24,351 bases of DNA from Candidatus Nomurabacteria bacterium (lineage in GTDB: Bacteria; Patescibacteriota; Saccharimonadia; Saccharimonadales; Saccharimonadaceae). Below are positions 1-7,316 of the stretch, piece by piece; the first letter of the stretch is position 1, and the number at the start of each line of letters is the position of its first letter. The notes under the pieces were generated by a model. That model was not told the DNA's origin. It did not search any database and saw nothing but the letters and a program-made list of their open reading frames with translations. Where the stretch lies: contig JAISDN010000037.1 of assembly GCA_031264785.1 (NCBI GenBank), positions 1 through 24,351 on the forward strand, in the 5' to 3' direction. The translations under genes and the position numbers were made by a program.

Positions 1-64
1 CAAATCCAAGGATATTCGAGGAAGTGGCCGATTAGCGAAAAAATCCAAAAATACAGAAAAGAAT

Positions 65-99
65 CACGCCAAAACCGCAAACTTCTGGGGTTTGGCGTG
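65..99 (-). terminator. Probable intrinsic terminator after the 205-819 gene
   Basis: A GC-rich inverted repeat pairs CACGCCAAA (65-73) with TTTGGCGTG (91-99), with further CC/GG pairs inside. Read on the minus strand, the stem is followed by the T-rich stretch ATTCTTTTC. It lies about 105 nt past the stop codon of the minus-strand gene at 205-819. The arrangement fits a rho-independent terminator for that gene, although the U-tract is interrupted. Confidence 0.5.
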
Positions 100-113
100 T
101 ATTCGGGGAGTTT

Positions 114-136
114 TGGCAATAGTTTTGCCATTTTTT
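114..136 (+). terminator. Probable intrinsic terminator for a plus-strand gene upstream of the window
   Basis: TGGCAA (114-119) pairs with TTGCCA (125-130) across a 5-nt loop, followed immediately by six T (131-136). This is a compact rho-independent terminator in the plus direction. With the minus-oriented hairpin at 65-99 it suggests that 1-204 is a convergent intergenic region, and that a plus-strand transcription unit ends just before or inside the left edge of the window. Confidence 0.5.
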
Positions 137-204
137 CACGGTTAAACATGATTGGTTTTAGTATAGCATAAAAATGATGGAGCTGAATATGGGCTGAAGT
201 TTTG

Positions 205-819
205 TTAGTCTATCACCATGCTGGTATCGAACTCTTTAAACGTTGTGAAATAAGTTTGTCCATCGCCCTTGATGTATGAACAAGTTTCGTCCGCAAAAGC
301 TTTTTGTAAAACTGGCCGCTCGCCAAATAGTTCGCTACCACAGCTTGGTGACTGTTGGCCACCATAGCCATATTGCCACTCGCCGCTTACACCTTCACGG
401 TAAAAGTGAAACCCGCCGCCGCCAACACTGTCTGAGAATTTAGCACTGACCTTAATTGTTTGATACGGTGCTACACTACTATTTTTAATGGATTGTATAT
501 CCGTTATGGTATCGATTTCAAATCCGTCCCTTTTGAATATCGCCAGCAACTCTTCTGCCGTAACTTTATTAGGATCAGACTTGGCGGTTGTGTCCTTAGT
601 GGTTTTGGTGCTTTGTTTAGTTTGATAAGTGTTAAGCTCGGTCTTGGCTTTTTCAACATCAGTCTGCAAATTGGCGTTTTCCGACTTTTGATTGCAGAAT
701 TGGATGACAAAATAGGCCGTGGCGGCCGCCAACAGGGCAGTTAAAATAATAAATATGATTGATAATGTTTTAAATTTGTTCTTTTCGGTTGGCGCCACTA
801 GTTTTGATTCTTGTTCCAT
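205..819 (-). CDS. Membrane-anchored protein of unknown function
   Basis: I do not recognise a named family. The 204-aa protein starts at the ATG at 819, because an AAGGAG site lies 8 nt upstream; an in-frame extension to 891 would use an upstream ATG with no such site. Residues 1-18 are polar and partly basic, about 19-41 form one membrane helix, and 43-68 look coiled-coil. A Thr/Lys-rich linker (about 68-85) leads to a globular, presumably extracytoplasmic domain with a Gly-rich turn (133-136) and Cys160 and Cys180, which could form a disulfide. Cys42 at the membrane edge is not in a clear lipobox. It is a single-gene unit, divergent from serS, with its own promoter (858-863) and a likely terminator at 65-99. 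A run of nine G sits upstream of its -10. It may be a surface or stress-related protein, but no function can be assigned. Confidence 0.75.
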   Translation of the reverse strand: MEQESKLVAPTEKNKFKTLSIIFIILTALLAAATAYFVIQFCNQKSENANLQTDVEKAKTELNTYQTKQSTKTTKDTTAKSDPNKVTAEELLAIFKRDGFEIDTITDIQSIKNSSVAPYQTIKVSAKFSDSVGGGGFHFYREGVSGEWQYGYGGQQSPSCGSELFGERPVLQKAFADETCSYIKGDGQTYFTTFKEFDTSMVID

Positions 820-857
820 TTTAGGTTCTCCTTCATTATTAAATGGTTTATGTTTAT

Positions 858-891
858 ATTGTAGCATACAAGGACCCCCCCCCAGCAACAA
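858..891 (-). promoter_or_regulatory. Promoter of the 205-819 gene with a G9 tract
   Basis: On the minus strand an extended -10, TGCTACAAT, has its hexamer at 858-863. A G9 run (C9 on the plus strand, 875-883) lies just upstream. Possible -35 elements are TTGCTG (883-888, 19-nt spacer) and TTGTTG (886-891, 22-nt spacer), both farther than the ideal 17 nt. Changes in tract length would therefore change spacing. The TG extension may make the -35 partly dispensable. Confidence 0.5.
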
Positions 892-930
892 GATTTTATG
901 ATGATGCTGGTAATTTTGGCGAAAACCGTG

Positions 931-936
931 TATAAT
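931..936 (+). promoter_or_regulatory. -10 element of serS (leaderless type)
   Basis: A perfect TATAAT, preceded directly by TG, ends 9 nt before the serS ATG at 946. Transcription would be expected to begin at about 943-946. No purine-rich ribosome binding site fits between the -10 and the ATG. No good -35 is visible at 17 nt. Confidence 0.6.
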
Positions 937-945
937 CTGGGCATA

Positions 946-2244
946 ATGTTAGACATAAAATATATTCGCGAAAATCAGGCGGCTGTTGAGAGCGCCACTA
1001 CGGCTAAGGGCTACAAGGTTAATATTGCTGAGCTTTTGGCGCTGGACGAGCAGCGGCGCGGTTTAATGGGCCGAATCGACGAACTACGGGCCGAACGTAA
1101 CAGTGTGGCTGGACAAATGAAAGGCGGCAAGCCCGAGCCAGAATTGGTTCAAAAAGGTAAGGAAATTAAGGAAAATTTGAACAAATTAGAGTCGGAATTT
1201 AATGATATTGATGTAAAATTTACAACAGTATTGAAGCAAGTGCCGAATATCCCGACCGATGACGTGCCAATTGGCGCTAGTGAAGACGAGAATGTTGTCG
1301 CTGAAGTTATCGGTGAGCCTGCTGAGTTTGATTTTACCCCCAAAAACCACTGGGAGATTAGCCAAGCGCGCGGCTGGATTGATAAAGAGCGCGCGGCCAA
1401 AGTTACTGGCGCGCGGTTCGCTTACATCGGCGGCGAATTAGTTAAACTACAGCAAGCAATTATTACTTTCGTCATCAACACTTTGACTGACGAGATGAAA
1501 ATTAAGCAGATTATTAACGATGCCGGATTGAAAGTGCCGACTAAAGTTTTTAAGCCGATTCTGCCGCCGTTGATGATTCGCACTGAAATGTATGACGCGA
1601 TGGACAGACTAGAGCCGAGCGAGGACCGCTACAAGATTGACGGCGAGGAGTTGTGGCTACAGGGCAGCGCCGAACACGTTTTGGGTTCGATGTATGCCGA
1701 CGAAATTATTGATGAAGCAGACTTGCCGTGTCGGATGCTGGGCTTTGCGACCAGCTTTCGCAAAGAGGCTGGTGCAGCCGGTAAGGATATGGAGGGTATT
1801 TTTCGAATGCATCAGTTCGACAAACTAGAGATGGAAAGTTTAACTACGGCAGAACACAGCCTAGACGAGCATCTGTTCTTTGTGGCCATTCAGAAGTATA
1901 TGATTGAGCAGCTGAAATTGCCATATCGCGTAGTTATGAAGTGCACGGCCGATATCGGCAAGCCGAATGCGCGCGGCGTCGATATGGATGTTTGGCTGCC
2001 CGGCCAAGATAAATACCGCGAAACTCACACGGCTGATTATATGACAGATTACCAGTCGCGACGTCTGAAAACCCGTGTGCGGCGCGAGAACGGCGGCGTT
2101 GAACTGGTTCACACTAACGACGCCACAGCTTTTGCGCTAGGTCGAATTATGATTGCGGTTATTGAGAACTATCAAAACGCCGATAATACCGTTACTGTGC
2201 CGGAGGTTTTGCGGCCATATTTGAATGACAGAAAGGAAATGTAA
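946..2244 (+). CDS. serS: Seryl-tRNA synthetase
   Basis: Charges tRNA-Ser (and tRNA-Sec where present) with serine in the cytoplasm, using ATP. The 432-aa length is normal for bacterial SerRS. The N-terminal 100 or so residues form the antiparallel coiled-coil arm that contacts the tRNA long variable arm. The class II catalytic core follows. Motif 2 is clear (FRKEAGAAGKDMEGIFRMHQ), as is motif 3 near the C-terminus (ALGRIMIAVIENYQ). The loop that holds the serine substrate reads S241-A-E243, where the usual family motif is T-x-E. The start at 946 was chosen because the protein then begins MLDIKYIREN, as in the family; a longer frame to 898 would include the promoter. There is no ribosome binding site, and a TATAAT lies 9 nt upstream, so the mRNA is probably leaderless. 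hpf follows after 3 nt. Confidence 0.96.
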   Translation: MLDIKYIRENQAAVESATTAKGYKVNIAELLALDEQRRGLMGRIDELRAERNSVAGQMKGGKPEPELVQKGKEIKENLNKLESEFNDIDVKFTTVLKQVPNIPTDDVPIGASEDENVVAEVIGEPAEFDFTPKNHWEISQARGWIDKERAAKVTGARFAYIGGELVKLQQAIITFVINTLTDEMKIKQIINDAGLKVPTKVFKPILPPLMIRTEMYDAMDRLEPSEDRYKIDGEELWLQGSAEHVLGSMYADEIIDEADLPCRMLGFATSFRKEAGAAGKDMEGIFRMHQFDKLEMESLTTAEHSLDEHLFFVAIQKYMIEQLKLPYRVVMKCTADIGKPNARGVDMDVWLPGQDKYRETHTADYMTDYQSRRLKTRVRRENGGVELVHTNDATAFALGRIMIAVIENYQNADNTVTVPEVLRPYLNDRKEM

Positions 2245-2247
2245 AAA

Positions 2248-2613
2248 GTGAAAATTATTGAAATTACTGCCAAGCATTTTACAATCGACAGTAAAATTCG
2301 GTCTTATATTGAGCGGAAAACTCAAAAGCTGATTGATTATATTCCGCGCCACGCCCGAAAATCGGCTCGAATTAGTGTCAAAATTACCAAAAATGAGGCT
2401 CGCGGCGCAGCTCAGCTAGAATGTGAAATGATTTTGAATTTGCCGAATCGGCAACTGGTGGCTAAGGAGTCGAAGGACGGCGTTTTGGCGGCGATTGATG
2501 GCACGGAGGAAAAAATGCGCGGGCAAATTCGGAAATATAAAGTTGAACTAGAAAAAGCTCGCGAGGAAAATGGCATTTTGAACCGCGTCAAGGCGGTTTT
2601 GCGGCGACGTTAA
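2248..2613 (+). CDS. hpf: Ribosome hibernation promoting factor, HPF/RaiA (YfiA) family
   Basis: Binds the 30S subunit at the mRNA/tRNA channel and keeps idle ribosomes inactive during stress or slow growth. The 121-aa protein has the single HPF/RaiA domain (MKIIEITAKHFTIDSKIRSY at the start, then a basic alpha/beta core) with a short basic tail. It lacks the C-terminal dimerisation domain of long HPF, so it is the short form. The start is GTG at 2248, with AAAGGA 10 nt upstream, overlapping the end of serS. It lies 3 nt after serS and ahead of secA; hpf next to secA is a common bacterial arrangement. An AACCGC/GCGGTT hairpin lies in its last codons (2581-2598) and might lower read-through into secA, but its T-run is short. 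Confidence 0.9.
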   Translation: MKIIEITAKHFTIDSKIRSYIERKTQKLIDYIPRHARKSARISVKITKNEARGAAQLECEMILNLPNRQLVAKESKDGVLAAIDGTEEKMRGQIRKYKVELEKAREENGILNRVKAVLRRR

Positions 2614-2644
2614 AATTTGGCTATTAAATTAGGGACTTTTGATG

Positions 2645-2650
2645 TATAAT
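2645..2650 (+). promoter_or_regulatory. -10 element of secA
   Basis: TATAAT preceded by TG occupies 2645-2650. The predicted start of transcription is about 2657, giving a leader of about 28 nt before the GTG at 2685 with an AGAGGG ribosome binding site. An in-frame ATG at 2649 lies inside this hexamer and so would not be transcribed from this promoter. The best -35 candidate (TTGGCT, 2617-2622) is 22 nt away, which is poor. Confidence 0.5.
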
Positions 2651-2684
2651 GGAACAAAAGCTAACGCGAGAGGGATTTTTAAAA

Positions 2685-5384
2685 GTGAGTAAAAAACAAG
2701 CAGTTTTGACCAAAGTTTTCGGTGATCCGCAAAAAAAGATTATTAAGCGTCTCGAAAAAAAGGTTGGAGAAATCAATAAATTGGGCGATAAATACGCTCG
2801 GATGAGCAAAAAGGAGCTGTCGGAACAGACCGAGATTTTGCGCAAGAAGTTTGAAAAGTTGAGCAAGCAGGTTGATAAGCCGGCGAAGGTTGTCAAAAAG
2901 CCAAGTAAAAAAGCTGGCAAGAAAAAGCAGCCCAAGCAGGATAATATTCAAAAGGCGCTGGACGCGATTTTGCCAGAAGCTTTTGCGGTGATTCGAGAAA
3001 TGGCCAGTCGGGTGCTGGGCCAACGGCATTATGATGTGCAGCTGATTGGCGGCATCGCCCTGCACGAAGGCAATGTGGCGGAAATGAAAACTGGTGAGGG
3101 TAAGACTTTGGTGGCGACCGCGCCGCTGTATTTGAACGCCTTGACCGGCAAGGGTTCGCACTTGGTGACGGTCAACGATTATCTGGCGCAGCTGCACGGC
3201 GGCTGGATGGGCTCGCTGTATCACGCGCTGGGGCTGAAAACCGGCGTGATTATTAACGATCAATCTTTTGTGTATGACCCAAAATATGTTAATGAAGATC
3301 ATTTTGACAAGCGTATGCAACAGCTGCGGCCGGCCACGCGCAAGGAGGCTTACGCCGCCGATGTGACTTATGGCACGAACAACGAGTTTGGTTTTGATTA
3401 TTTGCGCGACAATATGGTCAATCAGCCGGAGCTGTTGCGTCAAGGTGAGCTGAATTTCGCCATCGTAGACGAAGTCGACTCAATCTTGATCGATGAAGCC
3501 CGCACGCCGCTTATTATTTCTGCGCCGGCCGCTGATAATCCGGATATGTATATCAAATTCGCTAGTTTAGCGTCCAGTCTACAGCCCGAACATTACACTT
3601 TTGAAGAAAAGCGCCGGGCCGTTACGCTGACCGACAAGGGCGTGGAAAAAGTTGAAAAAATGCTGGGAATTAAGTCGCTGTATAGTCCGGAGCATATCCG
3701 CGCGGTTTATCACATTGACCAAGCCATCAAAGCCCAGATTGTTTTTAAACGCGATAAAGATTATGTGGTGACCAACGACGGCGAAGTAATTATTGTCGAC
3801 GAATTTACTGGCCGTTTGATGCACGGCCGGCGCTATAACGAAGGTCTACACCAAGCCATCGAAGCCAAAGAGCACGTCACGGTGCGTGAAGAATCACAAA
3901 CTCTGGCCACGATCTCCTTCCAGAATTATTTCCGGTTGTATAATAAACTGTCCGGTATGACCGGCACAGCTTTTACGGAGGCTGAGGAGTTTCAACAGAT
4001 TTATAATTTGGACGTAATTCAGATTCCGACTAACAAACCGATGATTCGCAAAGATCACAACGACAAGATTTTCAAAACCGAAGACGGCAAAATCGCGGCG
4101 CTGATTGAAGACGTTCGGAAATATAATTCGGCTGGTCGGCCGGTGCTGATTGGTTCGGCTTCGATTGCCAAAAACGAAAAAATTTCCAAAGCGCTGGACG
4201 CGGCCGGCATTAAACACGAGATGCTGAATGCTAAAAATAATGAAAAGGAGGCCGAGATTATTACCGAAGCTGGTCAAGCCGGCGCGGTGACTTTGGCGAC
4301 AAACATCGCCGGTCGTGGCACCGACATTATGTTGGGCGACGGCATTGCTAAAAAAGGCGGCTTGGTAGTGATCGGTTCGGAACGCCACGAATCGCGCCGA
4401 ATTGATAACCAGTTGCGCGGACGTGGTGGACGTCAGGGCGATCCGGGTGATTCGATTTTCTATGTTTCGACTGAAGACGATCTGATGCGAATTTTTCAAG
4501 GCGACCGCGTGCGAGCTTTGATGGATCGTTTGAATGTGCCAGAAGATCAGCCGATTGAAAATAAGGCTGTGTCTAAAACTTTGGAGGCTGCTCAAAAACG
4601 GGTTGAGGGTTATAATTTTGATACTCGCAAAAATGTCGTGCAATATGACAACGTCATCAATCGCCACCGTAAAGTTGTTTACACCATCCGTCACAAGATT
4701 TTGGAGGGCGAAGATATTAAGGGTGAAATTGAGCGCTTGTTTAAAACTTTGGTGAGCGATATGACCAGTTTGCCAATTAAAAATAATCCGAAATTTGTTG
4801 AAGATTTTGAAATAGTTTTTCCGCTCGGCAGGGAAGAGATTGAGAAAATTGGCAAGATTAAAAATGATAAAAAACGGGTTAAAAGCGCCGTCGAAGCGGT
4901 TGAAAAAGTTTACGAAAAGCAGGAAAAGCAAATTACTACCGAGCTAATGCGCGGCGTGGAGCGCGAAGTTTATATGCAGGTGCTGGACGTGTTGTGGATG
5001 AATCATTTGGAAAATATGCAACATCTGCGTGAAGGTATTCACTGGCGCAGCGTCGGTCAGCGCGATCCGTTGGTGGAGTATCGTTCCGAATCGCAAAAAC
5101 TGTTCGACTCTTTGCAACGGACTTTGCAACAAGAAGTTTTGCGAGCGATTTTCCACGTTCGCAAAGAAGATATTAACCAAAGAACTGTCGAAGATGACGA
5201 ATATGACAGTGAATTAACGCGAGCCGCCGAAGGGGCAGTGGAGCAGGGTGTCAACGAAATTGGCACAGCCGAAGCTCGCACCAGTAAAGATTTTAAAGTT
5301 AAAAAAGCCGCACCTAGCAAGAAAAAATCTGTCGCTAAAGGTCGCAAAAAACAGCGCCAAGCTCGTAAAAAGAGTCGGCGTTAA
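2685..5384 (+). CDS. secA: Protein translocase ATPase SecA
   Basis: The motor that pushes unfolded preproteins through SecYEG using ATP, found in the cytoplasm and at the inner face of the membrane. With the GTG start at 2685 it is 899 aa. This start is chosen because AGAGGG lies about 10 nt upstream and the in-frame ATG at 2649 is inside the -10 box. Visible SecA signatures are GEGKT (Walker A, about 137-141), GTNNEFGFDYLRDNM, VDEVDSILIDEARTPLIIS (DEAD-like Walker B), IAGRGTDIML, and GSERHESRRIDNQLRGRGGRQGD cut here to its core RGRGGRQGD (helicase motif VI). A Lys-rich insertion of roughly 25 residues sits at about 60-86, ahead of the first ATPase motif. The C-terminus is a Lys/Arg-rich tail with no Cys-based zinc-binding SecB site, so SecB-independent targeting is likely. 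gdhA follows 22 nt downstream. Confidence 0.97.
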   Translation: MSKKQAVLTKVFGDPQKKIIKRLEKKVGEINKLGDKYARMSKKELSEQTEILRKKFEKLSKQVDKPAKVVKKPSKKAGKKKQPKQDNIQKALDAILPEAFAVIREMASRVLGQRHYDVQLIGGIALHEGNVAEMKTGEGKTLVATAPLYLNALTGKGSHLVTVNDYLAQLHGGWMGSLYHALGLKTGVIINDQSFVYDPKYVNEDHFDKRMQQLRPATRKEAYAADVTYGTNNEFGFDYLRDNMVNQPELLRQGELNFAIVDEVDSILIDEARTPLIISAPAADNPDMYIKFASLASSLQPEHYTFEEKRRAVTLTDKGVEKVEKMLGIKSLYSPEHIRAVYHIDQAIKAQIVFKRDKDYVVTNDGEVIIVDEFTGRLMHGRRYNEGLHQAIEAKEHVTVREESQTLATISFQNYFRLYNKLSGMTGTAFTEAEEFQQIYNLDVIQIPTNKPMIRKDHNDKIFKTEDGKIAALIEDVRKYNSAGRPVLIGSASIAKNEKISKALDAAGIKHEMLNAKNNEKEAEIITEAGQAGAVTLATNIAGRGTDIMLGDGIAKKGGLVVIGSERHESRRIDNQLRGRGGRQGDPGDSIFYVSTEDDLMRIFQGDRVRALMDRLNVPEDQPIENKAVSKTLEAAQKRVEGYNFDTRKNVVQYDNVINRHRKVVYTIRHKILEGEDIKGEIERLFKTLVSDMTSLPIKNNPKFVEDFEIVFPLGREEIEKIGKIKNDKKRVKSAVEAVEKVYEKQEKQITTELMRGVEREVYMQVLDVLWMNHLENMQHLREGIHWRSVGQRDPLVEYRSESQKLFDSLQRTLQQEVLRAIFHVRKEDINQRTVEDDEYDSELTRAAEGAVEQGVNEIGTAEARTSKDFKVKKAAPSKKKSVAKGRKKQRQARKKSRR

Positions 5385-5406
5385 AAAATAATTAAAAGGA
5401 GGCAAA

Positions 5407-6738
5407 ATGAGTTATGTGGATCGCGTATTAGAAAGTGTGCAAAGCAGATATAAAGATCAGCCGGAGTTTATTCAAGCGGTAACGGAAGTGTTGGATTCGC
5501 TGCGCCCGACCATTGATAAAAATCCGGCTTACGAAAAAGCTGGGTTGTTGGAGCGACTGGTTGAGCCGGAACGCGCTATAATTTTTCGTGTGCCTTGGGT
5601 GGATGATAACGGCCAAGTTCAAGTTAATCGCGGTTATCGGGTGCAGTTTAACAGCGCCATTGGACCATATAAAGGCGGTTTGCGCTTGCATCATTCTGTC
5701 AATTTGAGTATCGTTAAATTTTTGGGTTTCGAGCAAATTTTTAAAAACTCTTTGACCGGCCTGCCGATCGGCGGCGGCAAAGGTGGCAGCGACTTTGATC
5801 CGAAAGGCAAGAGCGATCGGGAAGTTATGGCTTTTTGTCAGAGTTTTATGACCGAATTGTTTAAATATATTGGCCAAGACACCGACGTACCGGCCGGCGA
5901 TATTGGCACCGGCGCTCGAGAAATTGGTTTTTTGTATGGCCAATATAAGCGCTTAACTGGGTTATATGAAGGCGTTTTGACCGGCAAAGGCCTGTCTTAT
6001 GGCGGATCTTTGACTCGTACTGAAGCCACTGGATATGGTTTGGTTTATTTGATTGACGAATTATTACGCGATCATAACGATGATATTAAAGGCAAAACTG
6101 TAGCGGTTTCTGGAGCAGGGAATGTGGCCACTCACGCCATCCAAAAGGCCCAGCAGCTGGGCGCCAAAGTAGTGACGGCCAGTGACTCTTCGGGCTGGAT
6201 TTATGATCCCGAAGGCATTGATTTGGCTACCATTAAACAAATTAAAGAAGTTGAGCGCGGCCGGATTTCTGGTTATTTGGAATCTCGCCCTAAAGCAAAA
6301 TATACCGAAGGGCGGGGCATTTGGTCTGTCAAATGCGACATTGCCCTGCCTTGTGCCACGCAAAATGAGCTGAGCGCCGACGACGCCAAAACCCTGATCG
6401 GCAATGGCTGCACAGTGGTCGGTGAAGGCGCCAATATGCCCTCTACCCCAGAGGCTGTTAGCGCATTCTTAAAGAATGGTGTTCTGTTTGTGCCCGGCAA
6501 AGCCGCCAATGCTGGTGGTGTAGCCGCTAGCGCGCTAGAAATGAGCCAAAATTCTATGCGTATGAGTTGGACTTTTGATGACGTGGATGCCAAGTTGAAA
6601 GATATTATGGCCAATATTTATCATAATATCAGCCAAGCGGCTAAAGACTGCGGCAAAAATGATAATTTGGTCGTGGGCGCTAATGTAGCGGCTTTTCAAA
6701 AAATTGCTGAAGCAATGCTGGATCAAGGCATAGTATAA
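5407..6738 (+). CDS. gdhA: Glutamate dehydrogenase, NADP-type (GdhA family)
   Basis: Interconverts 2-oxoglutarate plus ammonium and glutamate with a nicotinamide cofactor in the cytoplasm, linking carbon and nitrogen metabolism. The 443-aa length matches hexameric bacterial GdhA (about 445-450). The substrate-binding segment (PYKGGLRLHHSVNLSIVKFL) and the catalytic-lysine segment (LPIGGGKGGSDFDPKGKSD) are intact, followed by DTDVPAGDIGTGAREIG. A Rossmann fold with VAVSGAGNVATHA binds the cofactor. NADP preference is inferred from overall similarity to GdhA, not from a diagnostic residue. A near-perfect AGGAGG precedes the ATG by 5-6 nt. The gene is 22 nt after secA and may be cotranscribed. 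No strong terminator follows it; the downstream region is the REP-like gap. Confidence 0.95.
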   Translation: MSYVDRVLESVQSRYKDQPEFIQAVTEVLDSLRPTIDKNPAYEKAGLLERLVEPERAIIFRVPWVDDNGQVQVNRGYRVQFNSAIGPYKGGLRLHHSVNLSIVKFLGFEQIFKNSLTGLPIGGGKGGSDFDPKGKSDREVMAFCQSFMTELFKYIGQDTDVPAGDIGTGAREIGFLYGQYKRLTGLYEGVLTGKGLSYGGSLTRTEATGYGLVYLIDELLRDHNDDIKGKTVAVSGAGNVATHAIQKAQQLGAKVVTASDSSGWIYDPEGIDLATIKQIKEVERGRISGYLESRPKAKYTEGRGIWSVKCDIALPCATQNELSADDAKTLIGNGCTVVGEGANMPSTPEAVSAFLKNGVLFVPGKAANAGGVAASALEMSQNSMRMSWTFDDVDAKLKDIMANIYHNISQAAKDCGKNDNLVVGANVAAFQKIAEAMLDQGIV

Positions 6739-6896
6739 ATAATAAATTAAGTATAATTTTTAAAAACCAAAGCTAACGAGTTGGTGGGGTAAAAAAATAA
6801 TTAAATAAATAATTAATAGAAAATTAGAAGCCGCCCAAAGTAACCCAAAACAAGTGGGGAAAGATGAGTATATAGTCATTCCCCGCGATAATTCTT

Positions 6897-6958
6897 CGTG
6901 TCGCACAATATATCTTTTACGACACGTAAGGAGTTGTTAAAAGATGATTGTCGATACG
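6897..6958. repeat. 62-nt long imperfect palindrome (hairpin)
   Basis: The arms 6897-6919 and 6938-6958 pair over 21 positions, counting two G-T wobbles. CGTGTCG pairs with CGATACG, ACAAT with ATTGT, and ATCTTTTA with TAAAAGAT, with single-nt bulges at 6904 and 6910. The loop is 18 nt. A competing shorter hairpin pairs CGTGTCG (6897-6903) with CGACACG (6920-6926). It is flanked on both sides by GTCATTCC motifs, so it may belong to a compound REP-like element. Confidence 0.55.
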
Positions 6959-6971
6959 TCCTTAACATCCA

Positions 6972-6996
6972 GTCATTCCGGACTTGGCACGAAATC
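6972..6996 (+). repeat. REP-like element copy (degenerate)
   Basis: This 25-nt stretch begins GTCATTCCGGACTTGG and ends CGAAATC. It matches the cleaner copy at 15891-15914 and the inverted copy at 7150-7174, apart from a few substitutions that weaken its own stem. A partial copy (GTCATTCC) lies at 6875-6894. It is noncoding. Confidence 0.55.
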
Positions 6997-7112
6997 TAGC
7001 CCCGAATTAACCTATTCCGGGCAGTGACGCACCATCCTCACACATTATTATTTTTATTTAGTAGCGCGCAAGGTAAATAGTATGATAATACTAACTAACA
7101 GTATTCAGTATA

Positions 7113-7148
7113 GTGCCTAATAAAAGTTTCGGCACCCAACATTTTTTT
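7113..7148 (+). terminator. Weak candidate plus-strand terminator
   Basis: GTGCC (7113-7117) pairs with GGCAC (7131-7135) across a 13-nt loop. A run of seven T (7142-7148) follows 6 nt later. The stem is short and the T-run is offset, so this is only a possible end for gdhA read-through or for a small RNA. Confidence 0.3.
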
Positions 7149-7149
7149 A

Positions 7150-7174
7150 GATTCCGAACCAAGCCCGGAATGAC
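7150..7174 (-). repeat. REP-like element copy, inverted
   Basis: Read on the minus strand this begins GTCATTCCGGGCTTGG and ends TTCGGAATC. ATTCCG (7151-7156) and CGGAAT (7166-7171) can form a stem. It is the inverted counterpart of the copies at 6972-6996 and 15891-15914. Confidence 0.6.
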
Positions 7175-7231
7175 TACTTTATCACAACATTTGACTTTCC
7201 GTGAAAAATGTTACTTTTCACGAAATAAGAC

Positions 7232-7240
7232 TTTTCCACA
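7232..7240 (+). promoter_or_regulatory. DnaA-box-like 9-mer TTTTCCACA
   Basis: This fits the relaxed DnaA-box consensus TTWTNCACA. It sits in the 12-mer CTTTTCCACAGG, which recurs exactly at 21933-21944, and its first ten bases recur on the minus strand ending at 15757. All three are intergenic. Function is not shown. Confidence 0.35.
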
Positions 7241-7288
7241 GGTTGATCCCCTATTTGACATTATTAGTAATTATTACAACATCAAAAC

Positions 7289-7316
7289 TTGACATCACAC
7301 TTCCCTATTTTATAAT
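7289..7316 (+). promoter_or_regulatory. Consensus promoter antisense to ftsQ
   Basis: A perfect TTGACA (7289-7294) and a perfect TATAAT (7311-7316) are 16 nt apart. Transcription would start near 7323 and run into the 3' end of ftsQ on the opposite strand. No plausible plus-strand gene with a ribosome binding site follows, so an antisense or small RNA is the simplest product. Confidence 0.5.

Noticed and set aside
1..171. C-terminal fragment of a plus-strand gene (56 open codons to TAA at 169)
   Set aside because: It runs through two terminator-like hairpins, has no recognisable sequence and is short enough to be open by chance.
3894..4931. Long open frames antisense to secA, and likewise antisense to ftsX (18910-19857) and ftsE (19625-20728)
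   Set aside because: They lie fully opposite clear conserved genes, have no ribosome binding sites, and show Phe/Asn/His-rich or Arg/His-rich compositions typical of shadow frames.
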